From: Ignelater luminosus
Lineage: Eukaryota; Arthropoda; Insecta; Coleoptera; Elateridae
Length of the DNA: 64,000 nucleotides
Direction: 5' to 3'
Assembly: GCA_011009095.1 (NCBI GenBank)
Contig: VTPC01008544.1
Coordinates: 37,779 to 101,778 of the forward strand
Position numbers and translations under genes: made by a program. The notes beneath the pieces were generated by a model. That model had not been told where the DNA came from, searched no databases, and saw only the letters and a list, made by a program, of their open reading frames with translations. Shown piece by piece: positions 43,614-54,592 of this stretch (position 1 is the stretch's first letter; the number at the start of each line of letters is the position of its first letter).

Positions 43614-44901
43614 AAGGTTGAACACGCCAAAACCTGGGCACGAATTAGAACTTACTAGTGCTAAGATAAGAGACATAGGTTGTTTTTTATTTTGACAAAA
43701 CATATCTAGTAGCCATAGAAACAAAATGTGCCAATTGATATTTTTTGTTGTTCATTCGTTGTTAACATGGCAAGCCGTCAACTGCAGCTACATGAAATTA
43801 TCTTGCACGAAAACACTAAAAATCTTCTAATGAGTTACAAAGCACTAGCAAAAAAGTTAAATTATCCTCAATCAACTGCTTGTTCTGTTTTAAAAAAGTT
43901 CCGAGACCGTTTAACAGTGAAAAGAAAGCCAGGAAGCGGAGGAAAACAAGGAGTGAAGGACAAAAAGAAGAAATAACGCGTATTACAGCTTTTTGTATCC
44001 AATCCCAAGTTGTCATCGCGTGATGTGACTAAAAAGATAAAAATGTCCCAATCATATGTACAAAAAGTTAAGAGTAGAGCTAGTTTAAAAAGTTATAAGG
44101 CAAAACTCGCACCCGATCGTAATGCTAAACAGAATTTAACTGCCAAAACGTAGATCGACAAAATTGCACAAAAATTTTTTAACAAGATATGAATGCATGG
44201 TGATGGATGACGAAACTTATATCTAAGCAAATTCCGGGTCACGAGTTTTACACCAGCAAAAGTCGTGAAGATGCTCCAGAAGATTGTAAACTTAAAAAAA
44301 GGTCCAAGTATCCAAGAAAATACTTACTTTGGCAAGCTATTTGTAGCTGTGGAAAAACAAGTCGGCCATTCATCACCACGGGAACAATAAACCAGAAAAT
44401 TTACAAAACGGACTGCTTGCAAAAGCGGCTTCTGCCTTTTCTACAAGAGCATAAGTCATAACCATTGTTTTGGCCAGACTTAGACAGTTGCCACTATGCT
44501 AAATCAGTGAAAGAGTTGTATGAGCAAATGGAGTTGTTGTAGTTCCCAAAGACTGCAATCCCCCCAACAGTCCTGAACTTCGACCAATCGAAGGGTATTG
44601 GTCTATAATGAAATACATCTTAAAAAAGAAAGGTGGAGAAGCAAATTCCGTGGCTGACCTACAGAAATCCTGGTTATGGACTACAAAAAGAGTCAGCGAT
44701 GAGGACGTGCAAACCCGAATGAGTCGTATACGACGTAAAGTACGTTCTGTGGCGTATGCTGGTAAATTAGATTAAACAAATATTGTTCACATGTAAAAGA
44801 CATTATAAATAAATAAAGTATCTCTTGTTTTTGTTCAAATAATAACTACTCTTTTTATAAAATAAAATTTTAAGTGCCCATGTTTTGGCGTGTTAAACCT
44901 T
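43614..44901 (+). mobile_element. IS630/Tc1-superfamily element, full length, TA flanked
   Basis: The ends are inverted repeats of about 27 bp: AAGGTTGAACACGCCAAAAC at 43,614 and the complement of AAGGTTTAACACGCCAAAAC ending at 44,901, both continuing as (C/A)TGGGCAC. TA flanks both sides (43,612-43,613; 44,902-44,903). The 1288-bp unit encloses a broken transposase. Its ends do not begin with the CAGT typical of Tc1, fitting a distinct branch of the superfamily. Confidence 0.9.
43767..44775 (+). pseudogene. IS630/Tc1-type transposase, multiply interrupted
   Basis: ATG at 43,767 begins MASRQLQLHEIILHEN. The helix-turn-helix region includes SYKALAKKLNYPQSTACSVL and KRKPGSGGK, then a stop at 43,974-43,976; the same frame resumes as VSNPKLSSRDVTKKIKMSQS and runs to a stop near 44,151. 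The first catalytic block MVMDDETYI follows in another frame, then after a one-base shift KQIPGHEFYTSK, KYLLWQAICSCGKTSRPFIT and DCLQKRLLPFLQEH. The second acid lies in LFWPDLDSCHYAK and the third in NSPELRPIEGYWSIM (44,570-44,615), and the frame ends at 44,773-44,775. Reading the pieces through shows that all three acidic residues survive, but at least five stops or frameshifts prevent expression. Confidence 0.82.
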
Positions 44902-44903
44902 TA

Positions 44904-45999
44904 TTTGATGCCTGTTTTTGCATTACTCATAAAGACATAGCGAACCAGTTTGGTGATCGTTCATAATTTCTAAGGCCTAGAAAATCTGTTAGTACTAAAG
45001 AGTTTAGCATGGTCATTATATTTTGTTGCCTAAAGAATATTTCGAAGGTCGTTTATGGTAAATTGTTCCCAATTAAATTGAATATAGAAATAAATAAATA
45101 TAGAAACCGATCAAACAATGTCACCTTTGTCGAATGAAAACGAGTATAAGGTACTAATATAAATACGCAGAAATATAAAAGTAAACTGGGGAAAATTTGC
45201 CAATCCTGTAAAACAGAGTGTTTCGTGTTGAAAAGTCATTAGATATTACTAAATATAAGACAGTGAAGTAGTTACAAGATCACTTACAGAATTAAGATTC
45301 GAAAACAAACACGTCCAGTACCAAAGTTGTTGAATTTATTTTATCTATACTATCTGTAAAGGAGTTACGTGGGTCACACCAGATGTTTTGAAATGAAGTC
45401 AGAGCTACCAACAATTCTTTTAAAAATTTTTTAATGTGTTTATCCATAAAGACAGCTGGAAGTTTTATATTTCTTCCGTACACTTTTATCTGCAGAATTC
45501 TAGGACAATCTACTAGACCTAGTCCGGAAATTGTTTTGTGTGAGATTAACTTGTAGGATTAATCTCTGATGATGAAAATTGCCGGAAACTACAGTCTCAT
45601 AGTTCCTTTAAGGTTGGTATAAACTTTTGCGGCAACTTTGTGAGTAGAAAACACATAATGCTTAATACTGAATTTATTATGCAGACATACTAACAAATTA
45701 TCACAATAAATTAATAATGTAACAAGGAAATAATAATTAATGAGTTAGAAAATTTGCAATATAACAATTTTACAATACTAGTTCATATTTACAATGCGTT
45801 GACAATTTATTTTTACTATAAAAGAATAGTGCTTAATGTTTATGATATTATAACAAGAAGACGTAACCTAATATACTTTTTATTGCGTTAGGCACAAACT
45901 GCAATTGTCAGTGTTTTTAAAATATTCGTTTATTTATGAATGTGTTGCAACGAAATAAGCTAACTTTTCACTTTCTGCATTGAAATTGGATTAAGATTA
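44904..45999. other. AT-rich DNA beside the BEL/Pao fragment, may include LTR
   Basis: No gene. The minus frame at 45,292-45,483 has no motif. Sequence between roughly 45,600 and 46,055 would be the 3' LTR of the element that carries the env-like gene, but I could not fix its outer end. Confidence 0.35.
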
Positions 46000-46059
46000 A
46001 TTGAAGAAAAGATTCTGTTTAATTTCCAAAATTAAACATACTGGTGTCTCCAGAAAGTT

Positions 46060-47021
46060 TTAAGGTTTGGTGTTCCTGGATGTGTTTGGAAGACGTAGTT
46101 GTTGCGAAAATAATTCTTCAGACTGTTTCTGTTCCGGCTGAAGTGGTCGGCGTACTTCTTCTTCAGTTCTGCTCTGTGGTGATGCGGTATGTCGGTGCCG
46201 TTTCCATAATCGGTAAATAAGCCATATCATGCCTCATCCTACCAGGCTTATGATAATGATGATATTGCTGAAGGTTGCAGAATGATGACGGATGGTATCT
46301 TCTTTGATTTTGCGGTGATCACTCTCCTAATATGGGTTGGAGACATGTGTTGATACAGGTGTCCTCGATTGTAATGTAGGTCCAGCAGCTTGTAATAGTA
46401 AATAGTTAATTCGTTGAGATAACTTGATGCCATGTTAAATGCGTTGATGATGTGAATGTTAATCTTATTCTCGTCAACACTCTTGTACCATTTCTGCATT
46501 TCTTCTATGACCTTTAAGCCTTCATTTAGTTTAGTTCTGAATTTGTTGAGTTGATTGTCAATTTTTATCTCTGTTTCATTAAACGTGGCCATTGCTGATA
46601 GTATAAATTTTGTTTGATGGTTTGATGCTTTGATGAGTTCTTGTTGGTTTTTGTCTAGTGCATCAATATCCTGATATACTTTATCATTGATATTGAAGAT
46701 AGACATGAATAATATTCCTAGAAAGCCTCTCTTCTGCCAGTCGTTAATGACTTCGTTCATGCCTTCAGTTAACCATGTAAACTGTTTTTCTGGTTGCTTC
46801 AGGTGTTGCATCCAATGGTCGCATTGGTTTTCTTCTGTTAATTCTGTAGCTTCGTAACAGAGGTTTTTCATTTGTTTCAGTATTGTGGTTATTGCGGATG
46901 CATCTTCCCCCACTTTCACTTTGGCGAAAGATAAACGAATTTGAAAGGTTTTCCTGTCGGTCTGCGTTGTTCCCATATTTTCTACATATCCTGGTGGTGG
47001 ATATTGGATATACGTTTCCAT
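46060..47021 (-). pseudogene. Env-like glycoprotein gene of a BEL/Pao retroelement, frameshifted
   Basis: The minus-strand frame starting METYIQYPPPGY (47,021) runs 257 codons. About one-third in it has a dibasic site followed by a small hydrophobic patch (KRGFLGILF), resembling the furin site and fusion peptide of insect retroelement and baculovirus F-type envelope proteins. An amphipathic, heptad-like region follows (NQQELIKASNHQTKF). After a frameshift near 46,255 a run of isoleucines forms part of a transmembrane segment, interrupted by TGA, then a basic tail (LIYRLWKRHRH) ends at 46,060-46,062. Position just downstream of a Pol end fits an envelope gene. The shift and the stop make the copy non-functional. 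The subfamily cannot be set by eye, and the N-terminal signal peptide was not seen. Confidence 0.62.
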
Positions 47022-47445
47022 AACCGTTGTACATTCGCTGAGAAGAAGCTTGATTAAGACTACTGGGTTCTATTACATGAATGCTGTTGGTGGTATACGT
47101 GTGGGTGGAGTTTGCCTTCATTTCCACATCTGGTTTCGTTTCTACGTCCGTTGGGAGAGGTATGAGTTTGTTGATGGGCCTTTTCATGGTTGTCTTTCCT
47201 GACTGCTGAACTGTTGCGACTCGGACTGTTCCATCGCTACCTGAATGTATTGCGGATATTCTGGCAAGAGGCCAATTTGCTGGGTTGATGGTATCATCCT
47301 TCAGTAGGACCAGTCTCCCAATGATAATGTTTTGGATTGGCGTTTTCCATTTATAGCGTTGGTGCAGTAGTATTCTTCACATGCCTTTTCATCTTCTGCT
47401 AACTCCAGTAGTTGATTGACTTCTTCCAATTTCCAGAATCTGATT
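46990..47445 (-). pseudogene. BEL/Pao Pol fragment: C-terminal domain fused to an internal piece by deletion
   Basis: On the minus strand, 47,340 down to about 47,140 reads HQRYKWKTPIQ, GRLVLLKDD, NPANWPLARISAIH, DGTVRVATV and KRPINKLIPLP. This is the domain found at the C-terminus of BEL/Pao Pol polyproteins (DUF5641 as I recall). Immediately upstream, 47,440-47,360 reads RFWKLEEVNQ and EDEKACEEYY, a motif that in BEL/Pao normally lies between protease and reverse transcriptase. The reverse transcriptase, RNase H and most of the integrase that should separate them are absent. The element has therefore lost its central Pol by deletion. The env-like frame follows on the same strand. Confidence 0.68.
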
Positions 47446-47689
47446 AATTATTTATCTTTATTAATACATGTGATTATATAATGTTGCTACTTGCTTCTTC
47501 TGCTGCTCCCGACAGAATCCAACCGAACTCTGTATGTTGGCCCATTATTCCGTCTTTGCTTTTGTGTAGACCAGCCAGTATAAAAGTACTAATGTCTTTT
47601 ACCTCCAGTATGATGTCTATTGGTCTACTTAAACAAACTTATAGCTTTGGTGGCAAATTGTGGTGGTGAGATTAGACAGCTGTCTTACC
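47446..47689. other. Short spacer, nothing recognised
   Basis: The frame at 47,481-47,669 carries no motif. Confidence 0.35.
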
Positions 47690-48377
47690 CAAGAACGCAG
47701 CTGCTGTGTAGAATATGATTAAAGAAGATCCAAGATCAATCTACTCAGTGATAGAGAAAAAACTGAAAGTTGGTTCTGCAGCAGTGAAAACGATTTTTCA
47801 CTACCAGTTACACTTGAAGAAAATAGTTTCAAGTGAAAATCAGCAAGGACACACTGAAACTGTTGAAGGATGATGGTCATCGGATCATTTCCAAGACTGA
47901 CGAGACTTACATCGCATTTTATGATGTACCAACTCGTCAAAAAAGTCTAATATGAGTTCATGAAGATGATCCTACCCCAACGGTGATGAAAAAGCAGCAA
48001 GTAATGAAGAAAGTCATGTACATCGTTTTCTTCAGGAGCACGAATCTGGTGAAGGCCATTAAGCTTGATGGACAGAAGACAGCAACGGTCAAATGGTACA
48101 CTAGTGTTTGCCTTCCTCAAGTTTCCTAACGGTAAACAGTTTTAAGGCTAATGCTGCATCACGGCAACGTGTCATTGCACAGCGCAAAGCAGACAGTGGA
48201 GTTTTCGCGCCAGCCAGGGGTTAAAACAATCCGTCGTTTTCAGTTGGAAGAGCTGATCGATATTACGTCTATTCCGACAGTCTACCGCTTGAAGCCTAGA
48301 AAGAGGCATATCAATTGTGGCAAGTTCGTTTACAGAAGTGCATCGATGTTGGAGGGGACTACTTTGAACATGGGTAA
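47690..48377 (+). pseudogene. Mariner III transposase remnant (mellifera/capitata-like)
   Basis: Plus-strand pieces in order: KEDPRSIYSVIEKKLKVGSA and VKTIFHYQLHLKK (second helix-turn-helix); after a shift that skips the WVPH linker, GHRIISKTDETYIAFYDVPT, with the first catalytic Asp in TDETY; a stop at 47,948-47,950 region, then HEDDPTPTVMKKQQVMKKVM and MYIVFFRSTNLVKAIKLDGQ; then MLHHGNVSLHSAKQTVEFS, where the family has LHHDN and the second catalytic Asp is Gly; and finally a run ending RLQKCIDVGGDYFE-like before the stop at 48,375-48,377. The third catalytic block is missing. No terminal repeats were found. It is inactive and older than the 14.8-kb mariner. Confidence 0.75.
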
Positions 48378-48389
48378 AGTTTGAATAAA

Positions 48390-48690
48390 ATTGGTGAGAT
48401 ACGTTTCCCGTGTTTTACAATTTTTGGTGTTACCCCGGTATTAAAACCATTTGCTATTAATTTTGAGTCTCTTAAAACGTTGCCGTTAAATGTAATGTCT
48501 TTTGATTCTACTGTACTCTTAATTGTTATTAATTCTTTTAAGAATTTCCACATCTTTGCAAGATTATTCTTATGTTTTGCAATACTGTCTTTTGCAAAGT
48601 TTAATAATCGGGTTAATAATTCGATGCTTACTCTTTCCAACTTGGAAGGAACTCGAACCTGCATTTTTCTATGTCGTGTCGGACGTCTTA
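48390..48690 (-). pseudogene. LINE ORF2 fragment from the endonuclease-RT linker
   Basis: The minus frame contains KHKNNLAKMWKFLKELI followed by DITFNGNVLRDSKLIANGFN. In Jockey/CR1/R1-like LINEs the segment between endonuclease and reverse transcriptase has this form: a K-x-TW-x-IKE-I helix, then a strand with (I)TFNG, then D-x-IAN-FN-yF. The frame stays open for about 100 codons but changes quality after FNTG, so the fragment probably ends or shifts near 48,410. No reverse-transcriptase core was seen on either side. Confidence 0.5.
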
Positions 48691-48699
48691 ACTTCTAGA

Positions 48700-49606
48700 T
48701 CACCCGATTGTGTGTCTTTTATTGTTAGAACGACTTTTATCGATTACAACAAATTACGAAATAATGAAAATTGGATGAGCTGTTTAAGAATTGTAATGAA
48801 AACAGCTTTTTTACATTTCTTAGAAGGCCGTATTTAACAAGGACGTGTATTTTTATCTAAACTCTTTGACTTTTAGTTTACTCTCGTCGATACGTTTTTA
48901 ATTTCATACCCCATTTATTACACCACCCTAGTTAATTTATAAAATTATTAAAAGTTTCTAACACATTCCAGAAAACTTTACATATTCTACAGCCTGTAAT
49001 TAAACTCTACAAGGTAAGAATCGACTAAAAAGATACTTCTTCACTTTTACAACAATAAATACTTTATCTTCAATAATGAATAACAGCTAGACGAATTTAT
49101 TATTTTAATTCTACAGCAACGTTTGTTGTTCAGAATATTAAATAAAAATTTAATTTTCTTTGTAGCAGTCGAAATGGGCGGAGTTATCTTTTAAATTTTA
49201 ATTAAAAATGTTTTTGTTAATGACAACTACAAATTACATGTGTAGTATGTATTTAAATATGTATAGATAATAATTTTAAAATCTTAATTAACTTACAAAC
49301 AAAAGCCATACAATTCAAATATTTAAATATTTAAATATTTAAAGCAGTTACAAAAGAATAAAGGATAACATAAAAAACAAAATAAAATTTACGTTGAAAA
49401 GATTGTTTGTAAAGCCTTCCGCTTACCCAAATTAGTTTGGACATAATAAAAATTCGTTCAGAATAAAAAGATTTTTTATTCCATTAAGTTATTAAGGCAA
49501 TTCATATGAGATTGTCGGAAAAAACGCAACATAGTGGGGTAGTTAATTTACTCTGGGTTTTAATGTAAATGTAGGGGATTACTAAAATATATTAACTTTG
49601 CTTATA
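48700..49606. other. AT-rich DNA with one short repeat
   Basis: Bases 49,316-49,343 are an ATTTAAAT-type octamer repeated three times. Otherwise nothing was recognised. Confidence 0.45.
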
Positions 49607-49817
49607 CAGAGCGATTATTTTATCTGTTTACAGCTCACGTTGCACCTGTACTTTTTTTAAAGATATCATAGATTTTGTCATAATAAAATTAAATGAGTTT
49701 GGATCAAGCAATCTAAGTTGCAAAATTCCTTTTAAAATAGGCATAGTCGACTATGAAAAGCAAACCTGATGCCTCTCTTGCAACACCCAGCTGTAAACGG
49801 ATAAAACAATCGCTCTG
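49607..49817. mobile_element. 211-bp MITE with 28-bp terminal inverted repeats and TA duplication
   Basis: The left end CAGAGCGATTATTTTATCTG (49,607) and the complement of CAGAGCGATTGTTTTATCCG (to 49,817) form 28-bp inverted repeats with two mismatches, both continuing TTTACAGC. TA flanks both sides (49,605-49,606; 49,818-49,819). The interior has no coding capacity. TA duplication points to a Tc1/mariner-superfamily transposase as the likely mobiliser. Confidence 0.88.
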
Positions 49818-49819
49818 TA

Positions 49820-52257
49820 ATACTCCCCTGGCAAAAGCTTTAGTGTAAAAATGTTCCCATTTTATCTTAATACTAATATAATCTGTGGATAAATGGATGT
49901 TTGTGTTACCGTTACAAAAAGGGTATGCTTAATTTGAGAGTTTTAATAATAACTTTCCACGTGGAAATTAAAAGAACGTTTCGGTACTGAATTGTAAATT
50001 TGATTGTTATTTCAATTCCACACACGTAATTCTAATTTTACGTAATGTTAAATTTTGTTATAACCAAATTGTTTCGTCAACAACAGCTATTCAGCATAAC
50101 AGGTACCCATAGAAAAGACAAATTACCTGTATGAAACCCATTTGACACATAGTTTGATAGTTTCTTTGATAAAGACAAAAACACGAATAGAGGTACTCGA
50201 CAACTAAAATTGTAATACCAGAATTCATAGTAATATAATTAGTTAATGTAGGTTAATGTCAAATTAGGCAAAATCTAATCTCAATAACTCCAATTTTCTT
50301 AAAGCAATTTGCTACACAAAAACAATTTGTTAAATCTTTGAAATTTGAAATACGAATTCCTTGTTTATATTTTCGATAAAAAAAAGGAAATCGACCTGTT
50401 TGATCGTTTTTCATAAAAAGTAGAAACAACACCATAAATCAATTTATGCGATACTTTTTCTATACGCTGTATATCAACAGTTGGTTGCTTGAGATTTCAA
50501 AGTTCATTTATGCGTATTTGAAGTGATTCTAATTAAGGCTTTTAATCAGTCTGTAGCCAAATAAAATTTAAGTTTAACAAGCGGTTAGATTCAAAGTCAA
50601 AGACAGGCAGAGTCATGTAAAAGCTTGAACTTTGTTTACATTCCTAATAATGAAGAAAACTCAATTCCCGTCCCACAAAAGTGAGATTTTGGATAACTGG
50701 ACAATCACGACCTCTTAATGTTCCAAACCACACTAAAACTAAAAAGCAGATTATCCGCTACGCCTCACAATTTTATCTTTATATGGATCTGCATATGCAA
50801 CATCAAGTTAGGTTGATAATTAAAACAGTAATAATCTATACAAAATCTTCAAATCAATTCAAGTTAACCTCATCAGTCTACGTAGAACTAATGATTTTTC
50901 TTGTCTCTGAACGACGCGACGGTTCATTCTCTGGTTTGCAACGTCCAGGTGGCTTTTACAGTCTTACCTTAACAGCCTCTAATTAAACTTATCTTTATAA
51001 AACACACTATTGTTATTACTTGTTTTATTTTTAAACAAAAAGAAAATTAATCAAAACACAAAAAACAAACAAAATCTTATTAACAAACTTAGAAGTATAT
51101 TGGCAACTTAATATCCACGCATTATACAATACGTACATATACGAATTGGAAAATTTGCTTTCCGTTATATAACAATTTTGCACTTTAATGAAATTTGATT
51201 AATCAAAATGAAAAACTGAATTTCTTGAATTAAAAAAACCTGAACAACTTAGTGTATTTAATTGAATAGCTGAGAAACGCATTAAGCAAAAACCAAACAG
51301 ATAATACTGCAAGTTGAATGGTCGACCAGCCACTTCTATCTTAGAAATCTGAAATTAAAAACTTATACAACTGTGCTTTTCAATTTTTCTCAAAACGTTT
51401 TTCAAACTGCTTGTTCTCACATGGAAGACTCGAGGAGTGCTTAAGCGAGAATATGCGCATTTTCCACTTAATCGAATAATTTCATGGTAATTGTCAGATT
51501 TTGGCGGACAGTTTAACTACGAACGAGATACTTTGATCATTGAAATTTTTGAATACTTGAATGCTGGAAGAATTTAATGTCTAAAAACGTGTTTCCGCAA
51601 TGTTTAAAGGATTTTGTTTAACTTGAGGTTTTGGAATTTGTTAAAAAACCATGGTGTAGATAAAGTTGATTGTAGAATTATTTCTGACACAACTACAAGA
51701 TGGCAGTTTGCAATGCACGGGATTCTTGTATCGTGCTTATCCCACAGGTGGTGATATCATCTGCTTTGCTTGTGTCGCGATGGCTGGTAGTCGGTTCGCC
51801 TTTCCTCTAAAGATGATAAGTTGGTGGATATTACCTAGGAAAAGGTGTTGTCATGACGGGGTGGAAGTGGTGAATACCTGCGTAGACATGCATATGTTTT
51901 CGTTCGGAGTAATGCTACCGTTGACCTCTCCTTCATTTCATGATAGTTTAACTCGCTTGTTGTGTTCTTGGTGTGCGTCTTTTGTTTATTAGTTACGCCA
52001 AACTTTTCGTTTCGTTGTGTATTGTCTTTGTTTGAATGTGTCTGTTAGATGCTCTGTGTCCTGAGTAGCTAATGGTATTGAAGATGCTAAAATGCTTTTT
52101 CCTCGACTGCTGTTATGATATTCTTGGTGAAATAGTCCGTGTAAAAATGTTTTTCATTCATATAGATTTCCTCGTCCAGCTTTTGTGCGATCTTCATTTT
52201 TTTATGTCATGTCTTAATTTGTTGTACTGCGTTGGAAACACTTCAATTTTTAATTGT
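49820..52257. other. AT-rich intergenic DNA, no supported gene
   Basis: Frames at 50,681-50,986 and 51,666-51,992 are 100 codons or so, without motifs; 51,700-51,960 is less AT-rich than its surroundings and may be repeat-derived. Confidence 0.4.
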
Positions 52258-52520
52258 TGTAACGGAAAAAACCGGAAAAAGAGGCCTAATCCTGTTACGG
52301 AATTTTGGAAGATGTTCAATCCCGGGGGGGGGGGTTAATCTAAACTTACCTTTAAGACAAAAGGAACAGCTTTCAAACTTACTAAAACTCTCAAGATAAT
52401 TCAAAGATGGTAAAATCCTAAGGGCGCCAGAAGCTGAAGATCAAAATACTCTGCCGGGCCGCGCAGCTTCCCGTAGACCGACACTGTGCATAAATGTGTT
52501 ATAAATATTAGCACCCTACA
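52258..52520. repeat. Non-coding repeat family, copy C (partial)
   Basis: This matches the first ~260 bp of copies A and B: GGAAGATGTTCAATCCCG, AACTTACCTT-AAGA, AGGGCGCCAGAAGCTGA and CCGCGCAGCTTCCCGT, in the same order and orientation. The CACCCTGTAT array is degraded to CACCCTAC-like words. The segment in A and B after GATCCCG is replaced here by a run of eleven G (52,324-52,334). Similarity beyond 52,520 was not convincing. Confidence 0.6.
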
Positions 52521-54412
52521 TATAGGTACACTCAAATTGGCAGATAGGGCGATAGATATTTATAACCCTGGACGTACTTACGAAAGGCGCATTCCCAATA
52601 GACTTACCCGGGGAAAAAGCTATCAGCTTATTTATTTTAAAACTAAACAAATAAACAACACCTCCTTTATGGCTAGACTGGAGAACTATTATCAAATAAA
52701 CACAAAATGGTTACGTTAATTCATTTTGTTGGTTAGCAGCATCGACTCCTACATGTGGGGTTTCTCCGGCTATTGTCTTTAATCATATCAAACTAGCAAA
52801 ATTATTATCAATTAATTCTATCTTCCTTTTTCCTAGGACTGGCTCACAATCAGTTCACAGGAAATGACATCCTGAAAATCTTATAGGTACCAACAAAGAC
52901 ACAATAAAACTAATCAATGTTATACAATATTCATTTATTCTTGTCCTGATTGAATGCGAAAAAAAGAAAGTGAGACAACAAAAAAATGTAAATATATTGC
53001 TAAACAAACAGCTTAGGCGACAACGATAATTCAGTATATTAACCACGCATTCTCGTAGCTATGTGCGTTCTAACTTATAAAATCTTTGAATGGAAAATCG
53101 GTAGGAAATAATAATTTGGAGATTTACAAGGTAATTAACAATAAGAAAAACAAATTCTTACATAAAATTACATAACTTAGATTATTTATATCGAAGTTAC
53201 CTAATTTATTTGATACCAGATTATCTCTAAAGAAACTATGTTTTAAGTCCACCCTCTAGAGGTTTTAGGACGAAATGTCGCATAAAATTTTTAAAGTTGA
53301 TATAAACAAAATAATTATTACAAAACAGAGAGCGAATACAGAAAAGAAATAACTTATCTTAATTACAATTCCTTTGGCGGCATCCAGCGCGGGAAAAGAG
53401 AGAGCTTCACTCGTAGCGGTTTGGCGGGAAAACCAACCGACAGGCACTTCGATTTGCTAACGAAGCTTTATCTCAAGACGACATATGGAGATTGACATTA
53501 CACTAATTCTCTACCACACCACAGGTGTCACACAAACAATGGTCTTTAAGACTATGGCTTCCGTACGTCCAAAGTAGAAATGAATTCAAGAAGTCATGAA
53601 CTCTTATACAAGCAGAGCGCGTCCAGCACGATCCCGAATTGTTCTTTCAGTCACAAAGTTAGCAAACAAAATTGCTAACATAATAAGAATGTTATCGCAG
53701 CTAATATGCCGAACTTAATTACGAGACCACACAATGTCTAGTCCATCAAGGCGACGTTTTTCTGGAACTTTTACAAGACCTCTCTTGCATAATAAAATTC
53801 CCAACACTCAAAAGTTAAAACTGCACCGAAAGAACTCGTATTAAGAAGTCGTTTTACGCGCTTACTAACGATGTTAACAGAACGAATATCAAAGGGGAAG
53901 TGCCGTTTCGGGGCGCATCGCCTAGCGGCGGTCATCCTATCCCTATTTCACACTAACGAAGAGTAAATACATGGGATCTGCTGTTAAGAAGGGAGGATTT
54001 TACAAGCCAATGCGGTAGTGTAAATGGTACTGTTGCACCACCACAAAGAAGAAATAATTCCTCGAAACTCTTTGTCGGTCTTAGCGACGGCAAAATCCTG
54101 TCGAAACATAAAATATCAGGCCACGGCGCAAAAATATAATTTTATAAAGTAAAATAAACTTTCTAATAAATGAATTTCAAAATAGGATTACATTGTCCTT
54201 CTACAGTGCTGTATGTTGATTTTTCAGAATTTGATGTGGAGTTGTAGCATTTTGCTATATTTATGTAGGTATATCACGACTTTCTGCACTTGTGTTTTAA
54301 TGGTCTGATTGATGCGGTATGTTGCTGCAGTCGTTGAGTTTTTGAACTTGGATGAAGTGAATCCTCCGAAAATTTTTGATGGGGCGGTTTGAGATACGTT
54401 ATTGTAGTGTAT
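52521..54412. other. Unrecognised DNA with GC-richer patches
   Basis: Bases 53,385-53,450 and 53,895-54,000 are GC-richer (for example GGGGCGCATCGCCTAGCGGC) but all frames are interrupted. This stretch may be a diverged continuation of repeat copy C; alignment is needed to tell. Confidence 0.3.
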
Positions 54413-54592
54413 AAGTCTTTAAAGTAGACTTCTAAACTTGAAGCGGATTAGAAATCTCTCTGAAGAGATTGTACATAAACTCCTTTTAATCTAATTGTGT
54501 CTTTAAAGCAGACTTGTATATACAATGGAATCTTTGTGCGGATTCAAAACCTTTCTGGCGAGACAGTATGTAAGCTCTTCTTAATGTAATCA
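54413..54592. repeat. Diverged tandem duplication, unit about 85-95 bp
   Basis: Unit one (from 54,414) reads GTCTTTAAAGTAGACTT, then GCGGATTAGAAATCTCTCTG, then CATAAACTCCTTTTAATCTA. Unit two (from 54,498) reads GTCTTTAAAGCAGACTT, then GCGGATTCAAAACCTTTCTG, then GTAAGCTCTTCTTAATGTA. The order of blocks is the same with small indels. Nothing coding was found in it. Confidence 0.7.

Noticed and set aside
47719-47940. 73-codon minus-strand frame
   Set aside because: It is the antisense of the mariner III remnant.
52224-54130. Copy C as a full-length repeat copy
   Set aside because: Only the first ~260 bp align convincingly by eye with copies A and B; the rest needs computation.
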